Positions 8,963 to 16,545 of a DNA stretch of 64,000 nt are shown here, in pieces. Origin of the DNA: Planctomycetota bacterium (GTDB lineage Bacteria > Planctomycetota > Phycisphaerae > Phycisphaerales > Phycisphaeraceae); contig CP066225.1 of assembly GCA_016350165.1 (NCBI GenBank), positions 2,604,001 through 2,668,000 on the forward strand, given 5' to 3'. Position numbers and translations under genes: made by a program. Each line of letters opens with the position of its first letter. The first letter of the stretch is position 1. The notes below the pieces were generated by a model, which was not told the origin of the DNA, made no database searches, and was given only the letters and a program-made list of their open reading frames with translations.

Positions 8963-9724
8963 TCACTTCGGATAATGTAGTTTTATGTTCGCTTTCTTTA
9001 ACTGCTTCATCTTTTCCGCTGGCAACTTCTTATCCATCACCCAATCATCAAACTCATCCCACGCCGCAAAACCAACGACCGCATTTGCCTCCAATTTTGA
9101 AGCATCCGCAACAAGTACCGACCGCTTCGCCCTTCGCATCGCTTCCTGCTTCACACTCGCTTCAAGTAATTCCGTCGTACTCGCACCATCCTCAACACTC
9201 AGCGACGACGCGCCAATAATCGCAACATCGAATTTCAACCTTTTAAACCAGTTCAGCGACAACCCACCCACCATCGCTTCCGTCGATCGCCTCACCTTCC
9301 CACCAATACACATAATCTCAGCAACCCCTTCGTGTGCATGTTGTAACAATCCAATTGAGTTCGTGAAAATCTGAACATTCTCACGCAGCAGTAACCGCCT
9401 GCCTACTTCAACACAACTCGTCCCTGCATCAACAAAAACACTCTGCCCATCTTCAACCAGTTCAGCAGCCTGCTCCCCAATCAGCCGCTTCGCCTTCACT
9501 GCCATTCGGCTCCGCTTGTCATACGTCGGTTCACCACGCAACATCCCAGCATTCAACGCGCCACCATGCACACGCAAAACCTCCCCACCATCCTCCAGCT
9601 TCAACAAATCCCTCCGCACCGTCGAACGAGATACCCCCAACTTTTCCTGAATTTCTTCCACACCACATCGCGGATTCTGCGCCAGAATCGCCTTGATCTT
9701 CTCTAATCGTTCGTGAATCAACAT
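8963..9724 (-). CDS. DeoR/GlpR family transcriptional regulator
   Basis: A protein of 253 residues. Residues about 5-58 form the DeoR-type winged helix (VSRSTVRRDLLKLEDGGEVL, then RVHGGA). The rest is the sugar-phosphate-binding domain, with VFVDAGTSCVEVGRRL, TNSIGLLQHA and DVAIIGASSLSVEDGAS. It is divergent from the aldolase-kinase-isomerase genes. Two inverted repeats lie between its start codon and the aldolase gene. It is most simply the local repressor, with a phosphorylated intermediate of the pathway as inducer; that is inferred from family and position. Confidence 0.95.
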   Translation of the reverse strand: MLIHERLEKIKAILAQNPRCGVEEIQEKLGVSRSTVRRDLLKLEDGGEVLRVHGGALNAGMLRGEPTYDKRSRMAVKAKRLIGEQAAELVEDGQSVFVDAGTSCVEVGRRLLLRENVQIFTNSIGLLQHAHEGVAEIMCIGGKVRRSTEAMVGGLSLNWFKRLKFDVAIIGASSLSVEDGASTTELLEASVKQEAMRRAKRSVLVADASKLEANAVVGFAAWDEFDDWVMDKKLPAEKMKQLKKANIKLHYPK

Positions 9725-9732
9725 GAATATAT

Positions 9733-9749
9733 TTGAACATATTGTTCAA
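9733..9749. promoter_or_regulatory. candidate DeoR operator 1
   Basis: A perfect inverted repeat TTGAACA-TAT-TGTTCAA lies 8 bp upstream of the deoR-family start codon, in the divergent intergenic region. It overlaps the second palindrome by two bases. Confidence 0.55.
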
Positions 9750-9771
9750 TTGTATGCAAGTTGATACAATT
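9748..9771. promoter_or_regulatory. candidate DeoR operator 2
   Basis: A perfect inverted repeat with arms AATTGTAT and ATACAATT and an 8-bp spacer lies between the divergent deoR and aldolase genes. It could be a second site for the same regulator or part of the promoter region. Confidence 0.45.
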
Positions 9772-9849
9772 AAATAGCTACAGCAAATTGCGTGAATGTA
9801 CCCTCAGATTTCCGCCATCACGCAAAGTGCTATAGAGAGGATTTTTGCT

Positions 9850-11028
9850 ATGTCTATCATGAAAACGCTCGACGCTAAGATCGCCGAAATCAAAAAGAAC
9901 CCTTCCACCAATCTGTTCATCATCGCTGACGCGAAAGATGCTGACATGGCCCACGGCCTCGCCGCCCCCGGCAAGAGCCCTGAAATGCACAGCCAGGAAG
10001 CTAAATACCGATCTCTCCAGGAATACCGCGAACTTATCAAGCAAAACGTCGAGCAGGGTCTTGTTGATATCATGCTCATGAGCGCTTCAACAAATAGTAT
10101 CCTCAATATCAATGATCGCATATTCGACAACTCCGCAATCACACCAGCCATCCGTGCCAACGACACCACAGATATTTGGCTCGCTGCTGGCGGCAATTAT
10201 CCCAAAGAGCCCTCCCACCCATTCCGCTCTGCGACCATTGACCACGCAATGTGTGGCAAAGTCTCTTGCGAACCAGATCAACGCCATCTCGGCGCCGATC
10301 TCGGGCTCTACTCCATCACCTTCAACAACGATCGTGATCTTGACCAGTACGCACTCGAAGAATACGCAAAATTCCGTGTCGAAGCTGAATCCAAAGGGTT
10401 CCGCCACTTCCTCGAAGTCTTCGCACCAAACGCGCCCATCAACCCCATTCCAGATGTCGGCCGTTATCTCAATGACATGATCGCTCGTACGCTCGCCGGT
10501 GTTGCTGGCAATGCTCGCCCGATCTTCCTCAAAATCCCTTACCTCGGCCCGCAAGCAATGGAGCAGCTCGTTCAATACGACACCTCCACCATCGTCGGCA
10601 TCCTCGGCGGCTCAGCCGGCACAACCTTCGATGCTTTCAACCAACTCGCTGAAGCCAAAAAGTACGGCGCCCGCGTCGCCCTCTACGGCCGCATGATCAA
10701 CGCATCTGAAAACCAACTCGCTTTCATCAAACACCTTCGCGCAGTCGCTGACTCCGAACTACAACCCGTCGAAGCAGTCAAGTCATACCACAACGAACTT
10801 AAACGCCTCGGCATCACACCATATCGCACACTCGAAGAAGACCTCGGCTCAGAACTCCGCGTCTCTTCATATGACAGTTCATTAACCCCTATAAAACAAG
10901 CATCAAATCCATCAGCACCATCTTCAGCAACCGCCAAGGCTGACAGTGCCAAAGTTGATTACGACAATCTCTCACAAGCCGAAAAAGTAAAACTCAACCT
11001 CAAACGTTGGAACGATATCCTCGGGTAA
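9850..11028 (+). CDS. TIM-barrel protein, class I aldolase-like
   Basis: About 392 residues from ATG 9850, chosen because GAGAGGA lies upstream and the in-frame start at 9796 adds unrelated residues. Repeated beta-alpha units suggest a TIM barrel: VDIMLMSAS, FRHFLEVF, RPIFLKIPYLGP, STIVGILGGSAGTTFDA and ARVALYGRMINASENQ. Lys228 in FLKIPY is the best Schiff-base candidate, and GG253-254 with GR280-281 resemble a phosphate-binding site of class I aldolases. It is followed by a PfkB kinase and a D-lyxose isomerase, so a ketose-1-phosphate aldolase role is plausible. Neither the residue nor the role is proven. Confidence 0.65.
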   Translation: MSIMKTLDAKIAEIKKNPSTNLFIIADAKDADMAHGLAAPGKSPEMHSQEAKYRSLQEYRELIKQNVEQGLVDIMLMSASTNSILNINDRIFDNSAITPAIRANDTTDIWLAAGGNYPKEPSHPFRSATIDHAMCGKVSCEPDQRHLGADLGLYSITFNNDRDLDQYALEEYAKFRVEAESKGFRHFLEVFAPNAPINPIPDVGRYLNDMIARTLAGVAGNARPIFLKIPYLGPQAMEQLVQYDTSTIVGILGGSAGTTFDAFNQLAEAKKYGARVALYGRMINASENQLAFIKHLRAVADSELQPVEAVKSYHNELKRLGITPYRTLEEDLGSELRVSSYDSSLTPIKQASNPSAPSSATAKADSAKVDYDNLSQAEKVKLNLKRWNDILG

Positions 11029-11058
11029 TACATCCTTATATATAGACACATAGAATTC

Positions 11059-12237
11059 ATGATGGATCACAAACCAAACACCATTGCCGTAGCTGGCCAC
11101 GTTTGCCTCGACGTCATCCCTCAGTTCGATCAGAACCGTGCACTCGGCGATGCGCCAATCTTCGAGCCCGGCTCACTCCTCAAAGTCGGACCCGCCCTCC
11201 AATCAACCGGCGGCGTCGTGTCTAACACTGGGTTAGCCCTTCACAAGCTCGGCATCCCCGTCACACTCATGGGCAAAATCGGCGATGACCTCTTCGGCCA
11301 CGAAATCATCAAACAGTTCAAAGACGTCGCACCGCATCTCGCAGACAACATGATCGTCTCCAAAGATCAACCCACCAGCTACTCCGTCGTCATCGACCCG
11401 CCCGGCGTCGATCGCATGTTCCTGCATTGCCCCGGTGCCAACGACACCTTCTCACCCGATGACCTCGACACGGATGCACTCAAAGATATCGCCCTCTTCC
11501 ACTTCGGCTATCCGCCAATCATGAAGACCATGTATGAGAACCACGGCAATAACCTCGCCTCACTCATGCAGCGCGTCAAACAAACCAACACAATCACCTC
11601 ACTCGATATGTGTTCCGTTGACCCCGAAAGTGAAGCAGGCAAAATCAGTTGGGAAGCGCTGCTCGCAAACGTACTCCCACATGTCGATCTCTTCTTGCCA
11701 AGCTATGACGAAATCGCATTCATGCTCGGCTACGAAGTGCCTAAAAACGATAAAGATATTTGCACGAAACAACTCAACGAAATCGCATCAAAACTCATCT
11801 CCCTCGGCTCCTCCGTCATCATCCTCAAACTCGGCAAGCAAGGCCTTTACCTCCGCACAACCGACAATGCGCAAGCAATCGAAAAACTGAACCTCGACCC
11901 ATCATGGGTTGGCCGCGAAGTCTACTCACCTTGCCACTACGTCAAACCCGTCGGCGCAACCGGCGCAGGTGACTGCACCATCGCAGGTTTCCTCGCAGCC
12001 GTCACCATCGGGCAAGACCCACAAAAAGCAGCAAGCACCGCAACCGCAGTCGGCGCATTCAGCGTTCTCTCAATGGACGCCACCGGCGGCATCCAGCATC
12101 TCGACATCGTCAATGAACGCCTCGGAACAGAATGGCCCCGACACGACCTCGAAATGAATTTCTCCAACTGGCATCACACCCCAGAAGGCGAACTCCTCGG
12201 TCCCAACGACATCACCGCTAAATCATTAAAGCAATAA
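11059..12237 (+). CDS. PfkB family carbohydrate kinase
   Basis: A protein of about 392 residues starting at ATG 11059 (the adjacent ATG at 11062 is equally possible). The N-terminal part has the sugar-binding motif GGVVSNTGLALHKLG. The C-terminal signature PVGATGAGDCTIAGF (about residues 297-311) holds the catalytic Asp and anion hole of the ribokinase/PfkB family. It follows the aldolase-like gene by 30 bp. A ketose made by the downstream isomerase is the natural substrate guess. Whether it phosphorylates C1 or C5 decides if the aldolase is needed. Confidence 0.92.
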   Translation: MMDHKPNTIAVAGHVCLDVIPQFDQNRALGDAPIFEPGSLLKVGPALQSTGGVVSNTGLALHKLGIPVTLMGKIGDDLFGHEIIKQFKDVAPHLADNMIVSKDQPTSYSVVIDPPGVDRMFLHCPGANDTFSPDDLDTDALKDIALFHFGYPPIMKTMYENHGNNLASLMQRVKQTNTITSLDMCSVDPESEAGKISWEALLANVLPHVDLFLPSYDEIAFMLGYEVPKNDKDICTKQLNEIASKLISLGSSVIILKLGKQGLYLRTTDNAQAIEKLNLDPSWVGREVYSPCHYVKPVGATGAGDCTIAGFLAAVTIGQDPQKAASTATAVGAFSVLSMDATGGIQHLDIVNERLGTEWPRHDLEMNFSNWHHTPEGELLGPNDITAKSLKQ

Positions 12238-12271
12238 CCACTGATTTTTCGGGAATCAATAACCTAAATAG

Positions 12272-12292
12272 CCGCTGACCTACGGGCAGCGG
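12272..12292. other. hairpin between kinase and isomerase genes
   Basis: CCGCTG and CAGCGG pair across a 9-nt loop in the 152-bp gap. There is no T tract, so it is not a standard terminator. It may modulate expression or RNA stability within the operon. Confidence 0.35.
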
Positions 12293-12389
12293 AAGCCCCA
12301 ACCCTCAAAACCTCATCACCTTAAAACATAAACCAAAAACGCTTGCGTTCTTATATAGATAACAACTACGTGACGAAGGAATCCATAGC

Positions 12390-12932
12390 ATGAACACCCT
12401 CGCAAATCAGGAAGTTCAAGGCATCGTTAAACAAAGCGGCGTCATCCTCACTGATCTGGAACTCACTGAAATCGAACTCGCGGGCTTCGGCCTTAACGAT
12501 TTCTCCAAAGAAGGTCTCGCACTCGTTGTTTACGAAAACAACGACCGTTACTGCGCCAAAGAACTCATCATGCTCCCCAGCCAGACTTGCCCCGAACACC
12601 GTCACCCAGACATCGTTCTCGAAAGCAAAGAAAAAGTCACCGGCAAAATGGAAACCTTCCGCTGCCGTTGGGGTGTTGTCTATCTCTACGTAGAAGGTCA
12701 AGGTTCCGCTGATTCAATTAAAGCAACCGTTCCAGCTGGCAGCGAAGACTACTACACCGTCTTCAACGAAGTTGTCCTCACCCCCGGCCAACAATACACC
12801 ATCCCACCAAACACACTCCACTGGTTCCAAGCTGGCCCCAAAGGTGCAATTGTCAGCGAATTCTCCAGCGCCTCCCGCGATGAATGTGACATTTTCACCG
12901 ACCCCCGCATTGTCCGCGTCGAAGAAGATTAA
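12390..12932 (+). CDS. D-lyxose isomerase (YdaE-type cupin)
   Basis: A protein of 180 residues closely resembling Bacillus YdaE, a D-lyxose ketol-isomerase. It carries NDRYCAKELIMLPSQTCPEH, then HRHPD, METFRCRWGVVYLYVEG, YTIPPNTLHWFQAGP and DIFTDPRI. Predicted metal ligands are His70, His72, Glu88 and His144, the usual cupin set. The enzyme interconverts D-lyxose and D-xylulose; relatives also accept D-mannose and D-fructose. It is the third forward gene of the sugar locus and has its own 152-bp leader. Confidence 0.88.
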   Translation: MNTLANQEVQGIVKQSGVILTDLELTEIELAGFGLNDFSKEGLALVVYENNDRYCAKELIMLPSQTCPEHRHPDIVLESKEKVTGKMETFRCRWGVVYLYVEGQGSADSIKATVPAGSEDYYTVFNEVVLTPGQQYTIPPNTLHWFQAGPKGAIVSEFSSASRDECDIFTDPRIVRVEED

Positions 12933-13448
12933 ACTGAATAATACGATGAAAATAGTATTGAAATAGATCTCCCTCTTTCTTTTCTGCATTCCCTCACAAT
13001 CAATTGAATCACGCATAAAGATTCTCTTGATCAAATGCAGAACACATAGCGCTCGGGTTGGGGGTTTGGCTACCAACAGACCCCCATTACCCGCTTAGTT
13101 CAACAAATAAAAACAACGCCCGCCAACATCGGCCTCCCGCAATCAATCACGCAACACCGCATATTATAAACAGCAGTTCATTTAGACATTCAACGATACG
13201 TTTAAGTGAAACAACACGCATCTCCACATTAACTCATCACAAACAACAATACGTTTGATTCAACAATCAATATCGCCATACCACAATCTCAGCTCAAACA
13301 CACGCATTCCACAACCATAAATCCATAAGATTCAGCACATTTAATAATGAAAAAACACGAACTAAAAAATATCTATCATCAAAGATGCCCTAATTGTTAA
13401 AGTTTCGATCATATAAAAATAATTAGTTTAGTAAGTTAAGAAAGTTTA
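12933..13448. other. intergenic gap with hairpin, two 19-bp repeat copies and AT-rich tract
   Basis: A region of 516 bp without a credible gene. It holds a GC-rich hairpin near 13054-13093 (GGGGGT/ACCCCC). It also holds one clear and one degenerate copy of the GATACG repeat, and a very AT-rich stretch of about 130 bp directly before the DUF4432 gene. Confidence 0.6.
13195..13213 (+). repeat. GATACG repeat, isolated copy A
   Basis: GATACGTTTAAGTGAAACA, preceded by CAAC as in the 62.5-kb array. A degenerate second copy (AATACGTTTGATTCAACA) starts at 13247, 52 bp later, matching the array period. Confidence 0.7.
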
Positions 13449-14777
13449 ATGATGTCTTCCAACTCCGCACGATTTATCAGTAACCCATTTCAACTCGGCG
13501 GCATTCGTACCGGCACACTCGACTTCCCACAACCGCAAGGTGCGCAGTCGACACGAGTTGCGTTTATTGATACAGGCAGTGGTTTGCGATTTACGGTTTC
13601 ACTTGATCGTGGATGCGATATTGTTGATGCGGTGTATAAAGATTGTGCGTTGGGGTATTTGACGCCGAATGGGTTGATGGGGAGGGCAGGACAGCAGACG
13701 GGGATGCAATGGTTGCGAAGTTGGGCCGGTGGATTGATGACGACATGTGGTGCGACGAATATTGGTGGGCCGCAGGAAGATCGCGCGTGGGCAGAGGGTT
13801 TGCACGGCAGACATAATTCATTGCCAGCGAGCATATTAGAAATAAAAAATCCAAATTTACGTGGCGACCTCGGGCATACAGATTGTGCGCGCGAAGACGG
13901 TGTGAAATCAAAACAAAATGGTGCACACGGTGAAGGTGGGAAAACAGAACAAAACATGCGCGCAGATGCAGGTAGAAATGATGCTCAAACTGTGCGCGAA
14001 GAGTCGGGTGATTTGGGGGGCGATGGGAATGGATTGGGTGGGGGTGGTCATAATCTTCGTGAGTCGGGTGAGATTCATGGTAGCGCAAGTGATTGCGCTG
14101 CAAATGGTTATGGAGTCGGGTTGGCGGGGGATCGGTTGATGATGTTGCGGGCAAAGGTGTGTGATACGCGGATGTTCGGTCCGAGTGTAGAGGTGGAACG
14201 CGCCATTATGTGTGAACTTGGAAGCTCACAAATCATTGTGAGAGATAGAGTTACGAATGTTGGTAACGAGGTTGTGCCGCACCATTGGTTGTATCATTGC
14301 AACATGGGATACCCGCTTTTGTCGCCTTTGGACAGTGAGTTGGTACTGTCAGGGCGGGTGGTAAAGCGATGGGGGACGGTTGAAAATTTGCCGGAAATTG
14401 ATGATATTAAAAGAGTTACGGATGTGCGTTCGGATCACGCGGGGAGTGGAGAAGGCGGGATGATTATTGAGCCAGCGGGAGAGACTGCGGTGGTGGGGGT
14501 TGTGAATTCGGCGAGGGGGATTGGGCTGCGGATGGAGTTTCCGACTGTGGCGTTGCGGCGGCTGGCGGTGTGGCAGCATTTTGGTGAGGGGTCGTATGTC
14601 TGTGGTATTGAACCATTTACGGGTTCGTTGTGGCATGATGATTATGAAACTGAGGAGGCGAAACGGTGGTGGTTGGAAGCTGGTGAGAGTCGGGATTATG
14701 AACTGAAGTTCAGTGTGGTTGAAGGGGATGATGAGCTTGCGAAGTTGCGCGGATGTGATGCGGCGCTGAGCGAGTAG
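13449..14777 (+). CDS. DUF4432 (aldose 1-epimerase-like) protein with low-complexity insertion
   Basis: A protein of 442 residues. The N-terminal and C-terminal parts match the DUF4432 mutarotase-like beta-sandwich family: GSGLRFTVSLDRGCDIVDA, GLMTTCGATNIGGPQEDRAW, GLHGRHNSLPA, VVPHHWLYHCNMGYPLLS and GIEPFT. The family is usually about 80 residues shorter. The excess is a Gly-, Asn- and Asp-rich stretch from about residue 138 to 220 that looks like an insertion between two core strands. It follows the sugar locus and may supply the right anomer. Base composition shifts from C-rich to G-rich near 13.55 kb, inside this gene. Confidence 0.8.
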   Translation: MMSSNSARFISNPFQLGGIRTGTLDFPQPQGAQSTRVAFIDTGSGLRFTVSLDRGCDIVDAVYKDCALGYLTPNGLMGRAGQQTGMQWLRSWAGGLMTTCGATNIGGPQEDRAWAEGLHGRHNSLPASILEIKNPNLRGDLGHTDCAREDGVKSKQNGAHGEGGKTEQNMRADAGRNDAQTVREESGDLGGDGNGLGGGGHNLRESGEIHGSASDCAANGYGVGLAGDRLMMLRAKVCDTRMFGPSVEVERAIMCELGSSQIIVRDRVTNVGNEVVPHHWLYHCNMGYPLLSPLDSELVLSGRVVKRWGTVENLPEIDDIKRVTDVRSDHAGSGEGGMIIEPAGETAVVGVVNSARGIGLRMEFPTVALRRLAVWQHFGEGSYVCGIEPFTGSLWHDDYETEEAKRWWLEAGESRDYELKFSVVEGDDELAKLRGCDAALSE

Positions 14778-14840
14778 GAAATGCGTGTTTGGTTGAGGGC
14801 GATTTGCTAAATGCTTTGTAGGGCAGGGGCTATTTTGAAT

Positions 14841-14859
14841 ATCTAATGCACGATTAGAT
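14841..14859. repeat. CTAATC palindrome copy 1
   Basis: ATCTAAT-GCACG-ATTAGAT, a perfect inverted repeat 64 bp after the DUF4432 stop codon. Confidence 0.7.
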
Positions 14860-15380
14860 ACAGAATGCGCGCACGTTTGTGATGTGGTTGCGCGCAAAAA
14901 TTTCGTGTGAAAATTGATGTTGGATTGTTTTAAGTGTTGCGGCTGTTTATGTTTGTGCTGATTTAGAGGCGCGATTTGGTGAAAAAAGTTTTTGGTTAGA
15001 AATCGATCAAAATGAACAGAAACGGTCAAGGAATCGTTAACTTTGGTCAGAAATGAGCTAAAAATGGCTAGAAAACCAAGTTTTGATTTTTTCGTGCGCG
15101 CCCACGGAAGTTGGGTTTAGGTTGTAAGCATTTTTAGTTGTACTGCTTTGGTGTAGTCGAATTGCTGGGTCCTCTATGAGGCCGGACTGGCCATTGAGGT
15201 GTGAGGTTGTTTAGGTTTGTTTGGGGTTGAGGTTTGTGGGGGTGTGCTGGTGGTTGTTTCACTAGAGCGTATCGTCGGTTGAATGACAGATATAGTTCTG
15301 TTGATCAATCTTGGCGAGTCGTTGGTTTGAGATGTGGATGCGGTTGGTTAATGAGGTGTTAGAGTGTCTGGTTAAATGTA

Positions 15381-15395
15381 CTAACCATGAGTTAG
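15381..15395. repeat. CTAATC palindrome copy 2 (CTAAC..GTTAG variant)
   Basis: CTAAC-CATGA-GTTAG, 18 bp beyond the stop codon of the small membrane protein gene on the minus strand. Confidence 0.6.
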
Positions 15396-15413
15396 ATTGT
15401 AGTTGAGGTTGTA

Positions 15414-15614
15414 TTATGGATTGTGGCTTTGGCATTTTTTGTTGCGGATGTAATGGATGAGGATGATGAGGGTGAATAGTAGGAGTGCGTGGAGGAAGAA
15501 GATTAGGCTGATGATGTAGGACCAGAAGTGGCCGTCGGTTGAGACGAAGCCGATTATGCCGATGAAGGCCAGCAGAAACATAACCATGGTGGCGATTTTG
15601 GTGTTGTGTGGCAT
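15414..15614 (-). CDS. small two-helix membrane protein
   Basis: From the ATG at 15614 the product is 66 residues with two membrane helices (MVMFLLAFIGIIGFV, then IISLIFFLHALLLFTLIILI) joined by a short loop, and a basic C-terminus. A longer in-frame start at 15716 adds 34 polar residues with no clear value. No family is recognised. The 3' end lies next to a CTAAC..GTTAG palindrome. Confidence 0.45.
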   Translation of the reverse strand: MPHNTKIATMVMFLLAFIGIIGFVSTDGHFWSYIISLIFFLHALLLFTLIILIHYIRNKKCQSHNP

Positions 15615-15770
15615 GATGAAGATTTGTCGAAAGTGAGTGTGTTTGTCTAGTAGCGAATATACATTATCTTGTGTAGGTTTGAATTGTGGTTGATGGTATT
15701 GGGGAATGTTATCCAAAAAATCAGTTGAATGGTTTTAAACTTTGTTGTTAGAAATTTTGGAGTGTTTGAA

Positions 15771-16471
15771 TATGGAGTGGCAAAAATTAGATGAAAGGAT
15801 GAGGGGGTTTGAGATTGATCGGCGAATTGGTGAGGGGTATTTGGTTGCGAGATGTGTTTGAAGAAGCTATTCGTTTGTTTGATAAGCATAGTGGATTTTA
15901 TGTTGGGGTTTATTATCATCAGAGTGATGAGATATCGCTTTTATTTTCGTATGCGAATCGGAAATTTTTGAAGCGTAAGGTAGAGAAATGGGTTTCGGTC
16001 ATTGCATCTGAATTCACGAAGTATTTTAATTTTGCTTTGCGAAAACAGGGTGAGTTTCAATGTGATGATGTGGATGGGTTGGCTACATTTGATAGTCGGT
16101 TGGTTTGTTTGCCGAAGTGTGATGATGCTGTTGATTATTTCGATTGGCGACAGGAAGATGCGAGAAGGAATTGCATTTCATCTTATGCCTATTGGGCGCT
16201 TAGAAAGATGGGGCATGGTGGGAATGAAGCGCATGAAGTGATGTTGGGGATGCGACGTGATCGGAAGATGGTGTTGGCGACTGAAGGATTGGGTGTTGAT
16301 TGGGAGGATGTGAAGGATGGAGGATTGTCATGGCAATATCACGGCTAGTATTTGGCAAATACAGTTGAGGAGCGAGAAGGATTTAATCCAGTAAAACAAG
16401 AAGCAACGCAGTATCAGAGGCGCATTTTGAAGGTAGTTGATGAACTACCATTGTATGAATGTTGTGATTGA
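15771..16471 (+). pseudogene. Thg1-like (tRNA-His guanylyltransferase-like) pseudogene
   Basis: Three pieces of one ancestral protein can be read. From ATG 15771: MEWQKLDERMRGFEIDRR up to GYLVAR. After a frame change: RDVFEEAIRLF, VYYHQSDEISLLF, FDSRLVCLPK and DWRQEDARRNCISSYAYWAL. After an in-frame TAG at 16346-16348: EGFNPVKQEATQYQRR up to ELPLYE. This order matches bacterial Thg1-like proteins, which add nucleotides 3'-5' to tRNA. The segment normally holding the metal-binding RxDGRxF motif is absent at the frame change, implying a small deletion of roughly 20-25 codons. The enzyme cannot be functional in this form. The middle fragment alone would be 179 residues from TTG 15809. Confidence 0.8.
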
Positions 16472-16481
16472 TTGTGATCAT

Positions 16482-16507
16482 AAAAAAACCATCCGTGAGA
16501 GGATGGC
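16482..16507 (-). terminator. intrinsic terminator of the phosphodiester glycosidase gene
   Basis: CCATCC/GGATGG with a 6-nt loop, followed on the minus strand by seven T residues. Confidence 0.75.
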
Positions 16508-16545
16508 TTTGTCTATTTTATGGTTAGGTTGTTTTGCGGAGTGGG

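Larger units (their letters stand above)
14778..15413. other. intergenic gap with palindromes and GCGCGC-containing segment
   Basis: A region of 636 bp without a supported gene. It contains two copies of the CTAAT..ATTAG palindrome (14841-14859 and 15381-15395). It also has GCGCGC words at about 14867, 14890 and 15096, and an imperfect hairpin around 15172-15202 with GGCC arms. Confidence 0.5.

Noticed and set aside
12933-13448. Replication origin
   Set aside because: The AT-rich tract, repeat copies and skew switch fit loosely, but no DnaA-box cluster or origin-linked gene (dnaA, dnaN, parA) is seen, and the skew domain is only about 20 kb long.
13591-14154. Minus-strand His/Pro-rich ORF
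   Set aside because: It is a shadow of the DUF4432 gene and its low-complexity insert.
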